The notes under the pieces are model-generated. The model did no database searches and was not told the origin of the DNA. It saw only the letters and a list, made by a program, of their open reading frames with translations. Both the position numbers and the translations under genes were made by a program. Of a stretch of 62,809 nucleotides of DNA, positions 34,647 to 43,273 are shown piece after piece. Every line of letters starts with the position of its first letter. Position 1 is the first letter of the stretch. This stretch comes from JAEUNX01 sp034004685 (GTDB lineage: Bacteria; Pseudomonadota; Gammaproteobacteria; Burkholderiales; Rhodocyclaceae): contig JAVEWG010000020.1 in NCBI GenBank assembly GCA_034004685.1, positions 1 to 62,809 of the forward strand, written 5' to 3'.

Positions 34647-35828
34647 TTACCGGGCGAGCAGGGCGTCGAGCTGGCTGAGCATCAAATCGATTTCCTCCCG
34701 GCTTACCGTCAGGGCCGGCATGAAGCGCAGCAGGTTGGGGCGGGGGGCATTGAGAAGGAGGCCCGTTGGCGCCAGTTGGCGGGCCGCTTCCACCAGAGCG
34801 GGGCCCCGGTCGTCCGCCAGGATCAGGGCGCGCAGCAGGCCGCTGCCCCGCTCGCCCTGGAGTCCGTGACGGGTGCTGAGGGTCCGGAGTCCTTCGGCCA
34901 GGTAGGCGCCGGTGGCTTCCACCTGCTGGAGGAAGCCCGGAGCCAGCAAGGTTTCCAGTACCGCGACGCCCACCGCCGCCATGAGGGGGTTGCCGTTGTA
35001 GGTGCCCCCCTGGTCGCCGGGTTCGAAGCAGCAGACCTCTTCCTTCGCCAGCAGGGCGGAAAGGGGGACGCCGCCACCGATGCCCTTGCCCAGGGTCATG
35101 ATGTCCGGCTCGATGCCGGCGTGCTCATGGGCAAACAGCCGTCCGGTGCGGCCCATGCCGGTCTGCACCTCATCCACGATCAGGAGCAGGCCGTGCGTCT
35201 GAGTGAGGGTCCGCAGGGCCCGCAGGAAGTCGGGTTCGGCCAGGATCACGCCCCCTTCTCCCTGGACAGGCTCCAGCATCACCGCCACGGTTTCCGCATC
35301 CATCAAAGCCGCCACGGAGTCCAGGTCGTTCAGGTGGGCCTTGGGGAAGCCGGGCACCTGGGGCGCGAAGAGAGTGTCCCAGCCGGGCTTGCCGGAGGCC
35401 GACATGGTGGCCAGGGTCCGGCCATGAAAACCCTGTTCGAAGGTGATGATCTTGTAGGCGCCTCCCCGGTGCATTCGGCCATACTTGCGGGCGAGCTTGA
35501 TGGCCCCCTCGTTGGCCTCCGCCCCGGTATTGGCGAAGAACACCCGGTCAAAGCATGAGTGGCTGGTGAGGAGCGCCGCCAGTTCCAGGGAGGGCGCGTT
35601 ATAGAAGGCCGGGCTGGGGTTGATCAGGGCATCGGCCTGGGCGGCCAGGGCCTGGCGGATCTGGGGTGGGCAATGGCCCAGGCAGTTCACCGCCCAGCCC
35701 TGGACGAAATCCAGGTAGCGTTTGCCGGTGTGGTCCGTCAGCCAGGAGCCCTCGCCCCGGGTGAAAACGATCTCCGGGCGCTGGGTAATGGTCATCAGCG
35801 AAGCGGTTTGGTGGTGGGGGAATTCCAT
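34647..35828 (-). CDS. argD: Class III aminotransferase, ArgD-like (acetylornithine)
   Basis: 393 aa PLP enzyme. VFFANTGAEANEGAIKLAR, the FEQGFHGRTLATMSASG PLP region, VDEVQTGMGRTG and the Schiff-base lysine in TLGKGIGGGVPL match acetylornithine/succinyldiaminopimelate transaminases. ATG 35828 or ATG 35795 could be the start; neither has a strong ribosome-binding site. Name is by family; substrate not proven. Confidence 0.8.
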   Translation of the reverse strand: MEFPHHQTASLMTITQRPEIVFTRGEGSWLTDHTGKRYLDFVQGWAVNCLGHCPPQIRQALAAQADALINPSPAFYNAPSLELAALLTSHSCFDRVFFANTGAEANEGAIKLARKYGRMHRGGAYKIITFEQGFHGRTLATMSASGKPGWDTLFAPQVPGFPKAHLNDLDSVAALMDAETVAVMLEPVQGEGGVILAEPDFLRALRTLTQTHGLLLIVDEVQTGMGRTGRLFAHEHAGIEPDIMTLGKGIGGGVPLSALLAKEEVCCFEPGDQGGTYNGNPLMAAVGVAVLETLLAPGFLQQVEATGAYLAEGLRTLSTRHGLQGERGSGLLRALILADDRGPALVEAARQLAPTGLLLNAPRPNLLRFMPALTVSREEIDLMLSQLDALLAR

Positions 35829-36050
35829 GGTGCGGAGGCCTGCCGAGGGGGGAAGAAAGAGGCGAAGTCTGCCACAAGCCCATGACCGGAGGATGGCGTC
35901 TTTGGGTTGCAGTGATGGTCTGGAGTGCAGTTCGGCTCGCCCCGAAGATCCGGCAGCGGCGATAGGCGGCCCGCAGGAGGTAAACTTGCTCCTGTGCCGG
36001 AGCTGGCGTTGGGTCAGTGGCCGGTGTTTGATCCGAGGGGGAGAGTCTGG

Positions 36051-36263
36051 ATGGTTATCCAGTCAGTCGACGAGCGTCGGTGTACCAGTTGCCAGCGCTG
36101 GGGTGGAGCGCGCAGCCCGGGGCCGGAGCCGGGAACCGTGGCCTTCGACCCGGAGCAGGCCCGGGGCCCTTGCGTCGAAGGGCCTTGGCACGGATCTCTA
36201 CGAACTTCCCGCACGGCTTGCGGGCGTTGGGTGCAGTGGAGCGTGGTGGTTCCCCGCGAGTAG
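36051..36263 (+). CDS. Small cysteine-containing protein of unknown function
   Basis: 70 aa, preceded by GAGGGGGAGA. The RRCTSCQRWGG start, internal DPEQARGPCVEGPW and C-terminal TACGRWVQW give four cysteines in a CxxC...C...C pattern with conserved-looking Trp. This resembles small 'zinc-ribbon-like' hypothetical proteins of other proteobacteria. There is no other supported gene in 35829-36404. Function unknown. Confidence 0.5.
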   Translation: MVIQSVDERRCTSCQRWGGARSPGPEPGTVAFDPEQARGPCVEGPWHGSLRTSRTACGRWVQWSVVVPRE

Positions 36264-36281
36264 GGGCCGCCGACAAAACAA

Positions 36282-36308
36282 AGCCCCGCTACCGGACTAG
36301 CGAGGCTT
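36282..36308. terminator. Candidate terminator after the small Cys protein
   Basis: An imperfect stem AAAGCCCCGCT/AGCGAGGCTTT (one mismatch) with a short loop. It lies between the small gene and aceA. Confidence 0.5.
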
Positions 36309-36404
36309 TGGGCGAAGGGCGTCACGCCAGCCGGCCGGGAAACCCCGGCGAGGCCGGGGTTCGCCAGTGCCGCAGGCTGCCATCGCAGCCTGGCGTCACC
36401 GATC

Positions 36405-37718
36405 TCAGTGGAACTGTTCTTCTTCGGTCGAGCCGGTCAGCGCCTTGACGCTGGACGAGCCACCCTGGATGACGGTGGTCACGTCGTCGAAGTAACCAGC
36501 GCCCACTTCCTGCTGGTGGGAAACGAAGGTGTAACCCTTTTCGCGCGCGGCGAACTCGGGCTCTTGCACCATGTTCACGTAGTGCTTCATGCCTTCGCCG
36601 CGGGCGTAGGCGTGAGCGAACTGGAAGGTGTTGAACCAGTTGACGTGGATGCCGGCCAGGGTGATGAACTGGTACTTGTAGCCCAGCGCGGACAGTTCGT
36701 CCTGGAACTTGGCGATGGTGGCATCGTCCAGGTTCTTCTTCCAGTTGAAGGAGGGCGAGCAGTTGTAGGACAGTAGCTTGCCCGGGCAGGCGGCGTGCAC
36801 GGCTTGCGCGAACTCGCGGGCAAAGCCCAGGTCGGGGGTGCCGGTCTCACACCACACCAGGTCGGCGTAGGGCGCGTAGGCAACGCCACGGCTGATGGCT
36901 TGTTCCAGACCGTTCTTGACCCGGTAGAAGCCTTCCTGGGTGCGCTCGCCAGTCAGGAAGGGCTTGTCGTTGGCATCGTGATCGGAGGTGATCAGGTTGG
37001 CCGCTTCGGCATCGGTACGGGCCAGGATCAAGGTGGGAACACCCATCACGTCAGCAGCGAAACGAGCAGCGATCAGCTTTTCGATGGCTTCTTGCGTCGG
37101 GACGAGCACCTTGCCGCCCATGTGGCCGCACTTCTTCACAGCCGCCAGCTGGTCTTCGAAGTGCACGCCGGCGGCGCCAGCGGCGATCATGTTCTTCATG
37201 AGTTCGAAGGCGTTGAGCACGCCGCCGAAACCGGCTTCCGCGTCAGCCACGATGGGCAGGAAGTAGTCCACGAAACCTTCATCACCTGGGTTGATGCCAC
37301 GGGACCACTGGATCTCGTCAGCCCGCTTGAAGGTGTTGTTGATGCGGCGAACCATGGTGGGGACGGAGTCGTAGGCGTACAGGGACTGATCCGGATACAT
37401 GGTTTCGGATGTGTTGCCGTCGGCGGCGACCTGCCAGCCTGACAGATACACGGCTTCCAGACCCGCCTTGGCTTGCTGCATGGCCTGGCCGGCGGTGATG
37501 GCGCCGAAGGCATTCACATAACCCTTCTTGGCACCGCCGTTTACCTTTTCCCACAGGGTCTTGGCGCCGCGTTGGGCCAGGGTGTACTCGGGCTGCAGGC
37601 TGCCACGCAGGCGAACCACGTCGGCGGCGGCATAGCCACGCTTGACGGACTTCCATCGGGGGCTTTCGGCCCAATCCTTTTCCAGGGCTGCGATTTGCTG
37701 TTCGCGGGTCAGGGACAT
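36405..37718 (-). CDS. aceA: Isocitrate lyase
   Basis: 437 aa. Cleaves isocitrate to glyoxylate and succinate for growth on acetate or fatty acids. The catalytic motif KKCGHMGGKVLVPT and NCSPSFNWKKN are diagnostic. It is downstream of rraA on the same strand but has its own promoter (37849-37877). Malate synthase is not in the window. Confidence 0.96.
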   Translation of the reverse strand: MSLTREQQIAALEKDWAESPRWKSVKRGYAAADVVRLRGSLQPEYTLAQRGAKTLWEKVNGGAKKGYVNAFGAITAGQAMQQAKAGLEAVYLSGWQVAADGNTSETMYPDQSLYAYDSVPTMVRRINNTFKRADEIQWSRGINPGDEGFVDYFLPIVADAEAGFGGVLNAFELMKNMIAAGAAGVHFEDQLAAVKKCGHMGGKVLVPTQEAIEKLIAARFAADVMGVPTLILARTDAEAANLITSDHDANDKPFLTGERTQEGFYRVKNGLEQAISRGVAYAPYADLVWCETGTPDLGFAREFAQAVHAACPGKLLSYNCSPSFNWKKNLDDATIAKFQDELSALGYKYQFITLAGIHVNWFNTFQFAHAYARGEGMKHYVNMVQEPEFAAREKGYTFVSHQQEVGAGYFDDVTTVIQGGSSSVKALTGSTEEEQFH

Positions 37719-37848
37719 GTTGCTTCCTTATCGGGAAAGAGGGTTGAAGAAGAGATACGGAGTTCAGCGGCAGGGGCTGCTTGAACGGTTCGCCGCTCTC
37801 GCCCGGAACGCCCTCGGAGAGGGATTTGGGATCCTGCCTTGTGGAAAC

Positions 37849-37877
37849 AGTATAGGGGTGATTCCGCTAAGCAGCAA
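37849..37877 (-). promoter_or_regulatory. Predicted sigma-70 promoter of aceA
   Basis: On the minus strand, TTGCTG (37872-37877) and TATACT (37849-37854) are separated by 17 bp, about 130 bp upstream of the start. An AT-rich element (37883-37899 and further) lies just upstream, like an UP element. Confidence 0.55.
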
Positions 37878-37940
37878 TGTGTCTTATATAAGATATAAGA
37901 AAAAAATTTTATATTTAAAATCAGTGAATTGCGAATCTCG

Positions 37941-37955
37941 TTTTGCTTTGCAAAA
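37941..37955. promoter_or_regulatory. Palindrome upstream of aceA
   Basis: TTTTGC-TTT-GCAAAA is a perfect dyad that lies ~65 bp upstream of the predicted -35. It resembles TTTGCAAA-type operators of acetate-catabolism regulators; regulator not identified. Confidence 0.45.
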
Positions 37956-38038
37956 TGGTATTTGTAGGAATGAAACGAATTCGTGCTGCATTGCGGTAGC
38001 GGGCGGCCCGCGCCGCCGCCGGTCCCTTTCGGTGATCT

Positions 38039-38518
38039 TTAGAGCAAGTGCGACTGAGATGCGATCACGCCGTCCTCGTCGGCATACACGTGCTGGCCTG
38101 GCACGAAGGTGACTCCACCGAAGGTGACGGGAATGTTCTGATCGCCGGCCCCCTTCTTGATGCTCTTCAAGGGGTGTGTGCCCAGGGCGAAAACGCCGAT
38201 GTCCATGGCGCTAATGGGTCTTGAATCCCGAATGCAGCCGTAGACGATGATGCCGGCCCAGCCGTTCTTCACCCCCAGCAGGGCCAGTTGGTCGCCCACC
38301 AGGGCGCAGCGCTGGGATCCCCCGCCGTCTACCACCAGCACGCGGCCCTGGCCTGGGCTTTCGAGGGCGGTTCGTACCAGGGAGTTGTCCTCGAAGACCT
38401 TGAGGGTCGCGATGGGGCCGTGGAAGGCTGAGCGCCCGCCAAAGCTGCGGAACATGGGGGCGACCACCTGAATCTTGCCTTCGTTGGCATCGCACAGATC
38501 AGCGGTTTGAAAACTCAT
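38039..38518 (-). CDS. rraA: RraA-family protein (RNase E inhibitor / HMG aldolase-like)
   Basis: 159 aa. MSFQTADLCDAN, APMFRSFGGRSAFHGPIATLKVFEDNSLVR and GGGSQRCALVGDQLA match the RraA family. Members are annotated either as RNase E activity regulators or as 4-hydroxy-4-methyl-2-oxoglutarate/oxaloacetate lyases; the sequence alone does not separate them. ATG 38518 was chosen over a longer upstream frame. Confidence 0.85.
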   Translation of the reverse strand: MSFQTADLCDANEGKIQVVAPMFRSFGGRSAFHGPIATLKVFEDNSLVRTALESPGQGRVLVVDGGGSQRCALVGDQLALLGVKNGWAGIIVYGCIRDSRPISAMDIGVFALGTHPLKSIKKGAGDQNIPVTFGGVTFVPGQHVYADEDGVIASQSHLL

Positions 38519-38621
38519 GATTTGACCTCGTGTGGGTAGGAACGAACCTGGGGTGCCGTGGCCCAAGGGCTTGCGAGTCTGCAATGGACGGTGCCGGTGG
38601 TGCAATCGGCTTTGCCAAAAA

Positions 38622-38646
38622 AAAGAGCGGCTGCGCGCCGCTCTTT
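38622..38646. terminator. Bidirectional terminator between rraA region and clpA
   Basis: Stem AAAGAGCGGC/GCCGCTCTTT with a 5-nt loop; on the minus strand a run of Ts follows the stem (clpA end), on the plus strand the tract is shorter. Confidence 0.85.
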
Positions 38647-38663
38647 CTGGAAGGGATCATTTT

Positions 38664-40940
38664 CTAGACAGGAATGGCTTCCGGTTGCTCGAACTGGAGG
38701 GTGACCTTGTCGTCGTCATCCAGGTCGATGGTGACGTGGCCGCCGTTGACCAGTTTGCCGAACAGCAATTCGTCGGCCAGGGCTGCCCGGATGGTGTCCT
38801 GAATCAGGCGGGCCATGGGGCGGGCGCCCATCAAGGGGTCGAAGCCCTTTTCTGCCAGCCAGGCCTTGAGGCTATCGCTGAAATGAGCTTCAACTTTCTT
38901 TTCGTGGAGCTGAGCCTCAAGTTGCATCAGGAACTTGTCCACCACCCTCAGGATGACCTCCTGGTCCAGGGGCTTGAAGGAAATGATGGCGTCCAGACGG
39001 TTGCGGAACTCCGGCGAGAACATTCGCTTGAGGTCGGCCATCTCGTCCCCCACTTCGCGCTTGGCGGAAAAGCCCATGATGGGTTTCTGCATGGCTTCCG
39101 CGCCGGCGTTGGTGGTCATCACGATGATGACGTTGCGGAAGTCCGATTGGCGTCCGTTGTTGTCCGTCAGGGTGCCGTGGTCCATCACCTGGAGGAGGAT
39201 GTTGTAGACGTCCGGGTGGGCCTTCTCGATTTCATCCAGCAGCAAGACGCAGTGGGGCTTCTTGTTGATGGCCTCGGTGAGCAGGCCGCCCTGGTCGAAA
39301 CCCACGTAACCCGGCGGCGCGCCGATCAACCGGCTCACCGCGTGGCGCTCCATGTACTCCGACATGTCGAAGCGCTCCAGATCGATTCCCAGCGTATAAG
39401 CCAGTTGCCTCGCCACCTCGGTCTTGCCCACGCCCGTGGGGCCGCTGAACAGGAAGGAGCCAATGGGTTTTTGCGGGTTACCCAGGCCTGAACGAGACAT
39501 CTTGATCGCCTTGGCCAGGGCTTCGATGGCGGCGTCCTGGCCAAACACGACGTTCCTGAGATCCCGCTCCAGGGTCCGCAGGGCGGTTCGATCGTCGTTG
39601 GAGACGGTGCGGGGTGGGATGCGGGCGATCTTGGCGACGATCTCCTCGATTTCGGTTTTGCCGATGGTCTTGCGCTGCTTGGACTTGGGCAGGATGCGCT
39701 GGGCCGCGCCAGCCTCGTCAATGACGTCGATAGCCTTGTCCGGCAGGTGGCGGTCGTTGATGTAGCGGGCGGAAAGCTCCGCCGCTGACTGGAGGGCGGA
39801 GGCGGAATACTTGATTCCGTGATGCTCCTCAAAGCGGGATTTCAAGCCCTTGAGGATCTCCACGGTCTCGACCACCGAGGGCTCCAGTACGTCCACCTTC
39901 TGGAAGCGCCTGGAAAGGGCGTGGTCCTTTTCGAAGATTTGGCGGAACTCGGTGTAGGTGGTGGCGCCAATGCATTTCAGCTGGCCGGAGGAAAGGGCCG
40001 GCTTGAGCAGGTTGGAGGCGTCCAGCGTCCCGCCGGAGGCGGCGCCCGCGCCAATCAGGGTATGGATCTCGTCAATGAACAAGACCGCGTTGGGCTGCTC
40101 CAGCAACTGCTTGAGCACCGCCTTGAGGCGCTGCTCAAAGTCACCCCGGTACTTGGTGCCCGCCAGCAAGGCGCCCATGTCCAGGGCGTACACCTGGGCG
40201 TCCGCCAAAACTTCCGGAACCCGGCCTTCCACCACCCGCCGCGCCAAACCTTCCGCGATGGCGGTCTTGCCCACGCCAGCCTCCCCCACCAGAAGGGGGT
40301 TGTTCTTGCGGCGTCGGCACAGGGTCTGAATGACCCGCTCCACTTCCTTGTCCCGGCCGATGAGGGGGTCGATCTTTCCCACCAGGGCTTGCTGGTTGAG
40401 GTTCAGGGTGTAGCTCTCCAGGGCCCCGCCACCTTGGGGCGCTTCCGCTTCGGACTCCTGCGGCTCGCCTTCCGGGCGGGGGCCATTGGTGGGGGTGCCG
40501 GCCTGAGGATTCTTGGAGATGCCGTGGGAGATGAAGTTCACTACATCCAGTCGACTGATGTTCTGACGCTGGAGGTAATAAACCGCATGGGAATCCTTTT
40601 CGCCGAAGATGGCCACCAGCACGTTGGCGCCGGTCACTTCCTTCTTGCCGGAAGACTGGACGTGCAGGATCGCCCGCTGGATTACCCGCTGGAATCCCAG
40701 GGTGGGCTGGGTATCGATTTCGTCGGTACCTTCAACCCTGGGGGTGTGTTCGTTGATGAAGTTGGTCAGTTCGCGACGCAATTCATCCACGTTGGCTGCG
40801 CAGGCCCGCAACACTTCAGCCGCTGACGGGTTGTCGAGCAGTGCCAGGAGCAGATGCTCCACCGTGATGAATTCGTGCCGTTTCTGCCGTGCCTCAACAA
40901 AGGCCATGTGCAGACTGACTTCAAGTTCTTGCGCGATCAT
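38664..40940 (-). CDS. clpA: ClpA, ATP-binding subunit of ClpAP
   Basis: 758 aa AAA+ unfoldase. Clp_N repeats at the start (MIAQELEVSLHMAFVEARQKRHEF), D1 Walker A GEAGVGKT, D2 Walker A GPTGVGKT and the ClpP-docking loop in an IGF-like context. It is encoded 3 bp behind clpS, its adaptor. Full length. Confidence 0.94.
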   Translation of the reverse strand: MIAQELEVSLHMAFVEARQKRHEFITVEHLLLALLDNPSAAEVLRACAANVDELRRELTNFINEHTPRVEGTDEIDTQPTLGFQRVIQRAILHVQSSGKKEVTGANVLVAIFGEKDSHAVYYLQRQNISRLDVVNFISHGISKNPQAGTPTNGPRPEGEPQESEAEAPQGGGALESYTLNLNQQALVGKIDPLIGRDKEVERVIQTLCRRRKNNPLLVGEAGVGKTAIAEGLARRVVEGRVPEVLADAQVYALDMGALLAGTKYRGDFEQRLKAVLKQLLEQPNAVLFIDEIHTLIGAGAASGGTLDASNLLKPALSSGQLKCIGATTYTEFRQIFEKDHALSRRFQKVDVLEPSVVETVEILKGLKSRFEEHHGIKYSASALQSAAELSARYINDRHLPDKAIDVIDEAGAAQRILPKSKQRKTIGKTEIEEIVAKIARIPPRTVSNDDRTALRTLERDLRNVVFGQDAAIEALAKAIKMSRSGLGNPQKPIGSFLFSGPTGVGKTEVARQLAYTLGIDLERFDMSEYMERHAVSRLIGAPPGYVGFDQGGLLTEAINKKPHCVLLLDEIEKAHPDVYNILLQVMDHGTLTDNNGRQSDFRNVIIVMTTNAGAEAMQKPIMGFSAKREVGDEMADLKRMFSPEFRNRLDAIISFKPLDQEVILRVVDKFLMQLEAQLHEKKVEAHFSDSLKAWLAEKGFDPLMGARPMARLIQDTIRAALADELLFGKLVNGGHVTIDLDDDDKVTLQFEQPEAIPV

Positions 40941-40942
40941 AT

Positions 40943-41251
40943 TCAGTTTTCCTCCATCACGCAGGCCAGCGGATGCTGGTTCTGACGAGCAAAGGAGACA
41001 ACCTGATCAACCTTGGTTGAAGCGATATCCCGGGGGAAGATACCGCACACTCCCATGCCTTCTCTGTGGACTTGGAGCATGACCCGCGTGGCACGTTCGC
41101 GGTCCATGCCAAAAAACTTTTGCAGCACGGTGACCACGAAATCCATGGGAGTGTAGTCATCGTTAAGCAAAAGGACTTTAAAGAGCGGTGGCGGTTTGGT
41201 GCGCGTCCGCTCTGTTTCAAGCACGAATTGTTCCTGTTTTTTAATGCCCAT
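40943..41251 (-). CDS. clpS: ClpS adaptor protein
   Basis: 102 aa from ATG 41251. LLNDDYTPMDFVVTVLQKFFGMDRERATRVMLQVHREGMGVCG is the N-degron-binding fold. Delivers N-end-rule substrates to ClpA. An in-frame ATG at 41260 is possible. Confidence 0.93.
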   Translation of the reverse strand: MGIKKQEQFVLETERTRTKPPPLFKVLLLNDDYTPMDFVVTVLQKFFGMDRERATRVMLQVHREGMGVCGIFPRDIASTKVDQVVSFARQNQHPLACVMEEN

Positions 41252-41260
41252 GAATTTCAT

Positions 41261-41635
41261 TCTAATGAAGTGGGGGCCGAGTGCAACATCGAAGGGGGAA
41301 GAATTCCATCGGGCGAATGGTTGCGCACAGGCTGGGAATATTGCAGTGCGGGTCGAAATCGGCGCCTTGATGCGCAAGGGTTGGGAAGGGAAGAGAGGTT
41401 GCTGCAACCCCCGGATATGCCGGTAAATTGCTGTTATGCAGCAGCGAAAAGGGCTGAAAACCCGTTGACTGCCTAGAGCCAAGTGCGTAAAAGCTTTTCG
41501 GTGCCTCAATCAGCAGCAAGCAGGGTCTGGTTGTCGTTTTGGTCGAAACGGCAGTGTTGTTTCTGCGTTTTCTGCAGCCGGGGCATGGTCGGGGTATCCC
41601 GGTTCGTTTTATGTATATCTGAAGGAAACTGCAAT
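41261..41635. other. Region between clpS and cspA
   Basis: About 375 bp with the cspA promoter and long leader. The open frames crossing it have no supporting signals. Confidence 0.5.
41465..41493 (+). promoter_or_regulatory. Predicted cspA promoter
   Basis: TTGACT and TAAAAG with a 17-bp spacer. A transcript from here would have a ~135-nt 5' leader before cspA, as expected for cold-shock genes with structured leaders. Confidence 0.5.
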
Positions 41636-41839
41636 ATGGCAACTGGCACCGTCAAGTGGTTCAATGATTCCAAGGGTTTTGGCTTTATTACCCCGGACGA
41701 TGGGAGCGAGGATCTTTTCGCTCACTTCTCCGCGATCACCATGAGTGGCTTCAAGACCCTCAAGGAGGGCGAGAAGGTGTCGTTCGAGGTGACGCAGGGC
41801 CCGAAAGGCAAGCAGGCTTCCAACATTCAACGGGCCTGA
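41636..41839 (+). CDS. cspA: Cold-shock protein (CspA family)
   Basis: 67 aa OB-fold RNA chaperone. RNP1 KGFGFI and RNP2 DLFAHF are intact. Start ATG 41636 follows AAGGAA. Followed by a strong terminator. Confidence 0.93.
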   Translation: MATGTVKWFNDSKGFGFITPDDGSEDLFAHFSAITMSGFKTLKEGEKVSFEVTQGPKGKQASNIQRA

Positions 41840-41891
41840 TCGGATTCTGAGTGCCCACCCGCCCGATCGGGGGGTGGCACGCAAAACCGGG

Positions 41892-41920
41892 AACCGCAGC
41901 TTGTGAGCTGCGGTTTTTCT
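41892..41920 (+). terminator. cspA terminator
   Basis: 10-bp perfect stem AACCGCAGCT/AGCTGCGGTT, 4-nt loop, then a T tract. Confidence 0.88.
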
Positions 41921-41960
41921 TTGTCCGGAAGCGGGGGGCGCACCAATGGGGTGCGGGTGA

Positions 41961-41996
41961 CGACAAAAAGCCCATCCGTAGATGGGCTTTTTGTCG
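41961..41996 (-). terminator. Terminator of rpmBG (bidirectional)
   Basis: 16-bp perfect stem with a 4-nt CGTA loop and A/T-rich base (CGACAAAAAGCCCATC). Downstream of rpmG on the minus strand. Confidence 0.88.
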
Positions 41997-42021
41997 GAAT
42001 GCCGTCAGCTTGTCGCTGGGC

Positions 42022-42189
42022 TTACTTCAGCTTCACTTCCTTGTAGGGAACATGCTTGCGAGCCACGGGATCGTACTTGTTGAATTCAAGTTTTCCCGGG
42101 GTGGTGCGCTTGTTTTTGGAAGTGGTGTAGAAATGCCCGGTCCCGGCAGTGGACTCGAGCTTGATTTTTTCGCGGGCGCCTTTGGCCAT
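42022..42189 (-). CDS. rpmG: 50S ribosomal protein L33
   Basis: 55 aa, beginning MAKGAREKIKLESTAGTG and ending KKVPYKEVK-like (HVPYKEVKLK). The CxxC zinc motif found in some L33 is absent. It is 30 bp after rpmB. It is too short to appear as a long reading frame. Confidence 0.94.
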   Translation of the reverse strand: MAKGAREKIKLESTAGTGHFYTTSKNKRTTPGKLEFNKYDPVARKHVPYKEVKLK

Positions 42190-42219
42190 GTCAGTCTCCG
42201 TTCAGAGGGTTGCGTGCGA

Positions 42220-42453
42220 TTACAGCTCGCCGCGTGCCCGCAATTCGGCAACGACAACGTCGATGCCTTTCTTGTCGATGGTGCGAAGACCAGCATTGGA
42301 GACGCGCAGGCGAATCCAGCGGTTCTCAGCTTCGCTCCAGAACCGGCGGTACTGCAGGTTCGGCAGGAAGCGGCGCTTCGTCTTGTTGTTGGCGTGGGAA
42401 ACATTGTTTCCCACCATTGGTGCCTTACCGGTTACTTGGCAAACGCGAGCCAT
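42220..42453 (-). CDS. rpmB: 50S ribosomal protein L28
   Basis: 77 aa. MARVCQVTGKAPMVGNNVSH and the C-terminal TIDKKGIDVVV are typical. Pairs with rpmG. Confidence 0.95.
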   Translation of the reverse strand: MARVCQVTGKAPMVGNNVSHANNKTKRRFLPNLQYRRFWSEAENRWIRLRVSNAGLRTIDKKGIDVVVAELRARGEL

Positions 42454-42545
42454 GATCTGCTCCAGGGGATTTCGTTTTCGAAAACGGCGGATCATACACG
42501 AGTCGGGGTCGGGAGGCCAAGCACTAGTTTGCTTTTCGCCGGGGC

Positions 42546-43223
42546 TTACAGCCAGCCCCGTTCCGCGAAAGAGGTGGGGGGCAGGTGCCCGCCGACCACA
42601 AAGTGGTCCAGCACCTTGACGTCCACCAGGGCCAGGGCGGTTTGCAGGGAGTCGGTCAGGCTTCGATCGGCGGCGCTGGGTTCGGTGGCTCCGGAGGGAT
42701 GGTTGTGGGCCAGGATCACCGCGGCGGAGTTATGGGCCAGCGCCAGCTTGACAACTTCCCGGGGATAGACGCTGGTTTGGGTCAATGTTCCACGGAATAG
42801 CTCGACGCCCTCGATCAGGCGGTGCTGTGCGTCGAGCAGCAGGATCATGAATACTTCATGGGGCAGGGGCGCCAGCCGCAGACGCAGCCAATCCCGGACG
42901 GCGGTGGGGGAGTCGAATACACTGCCCGTTCGCAGCTCCTCGGCCAGCGCACGTCGGGCAAGCTCCATCACGGCTTGGAGTTGGGCGTATTTGGCCATGC
43001 CCATGCCCGGGAAACTGCTGAAGGCTTCCGGGTTGGCATGGCAGAGCCGGGTCAGGCCGCCAAAATGGGTGAGGAGGTCGCGGGCCAGATCCACGGCGGT
43101 CTTGCCCTTGATGCCAACCCGCAGGAACAAGGCCAGCAGTTCCGCGTCGGAAAGAGCCGGGGCGCCCCGGGCCAGAAGCTTTTCCCTGGGGCGTTCGTCG
43201 CTGGGCCAGTCGGTGATTGCCAT
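42546..43223 (-). CDS. radC: RadC-family protein
   Basis: 225 aa. UPF0758/JAB-MPN domain: helix-hairpin-helix region (FSSFPGMGMAKYAQLQ) and metal motif HNHPSGATEPSAAD. Function in repair is disputed. Divergent from coaBC with a 50-bp spacer. Confidence 0.9.
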   Translation of the reverse strand: MAITDWPSDERPREKLLARGAPALSDAELLALFLRVGIKGKTAVDLARDLLTHFGGLTRLCHANPEAFSSFPGMGMAKYAQLQAVMELARRALAEELRTGSVFDSPTAVRDWLRLRLAPLPHEVFMILLLDAQHRLIEGVELFRGTLTQTSVYPREVVKLALAHNSAAVILAHNHPSGATEPSAADRSLTDSLQTALALVDVKVLDHFVVGGHLPPTSFAERGWL

Positions 43224-43273
43224 GGGGTGTAAAATCCAAGACTCCTATCGAACCGACATTCTAATACATTGGC

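Larger units (their letters stand above)
37719..38038. other. aceA upstream region
   Basis: About 320 bp with a very AT-rich stretch (37880-37935), the aceA promoter and the palindrome at 37941. No gene. Confidence 0.6.
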
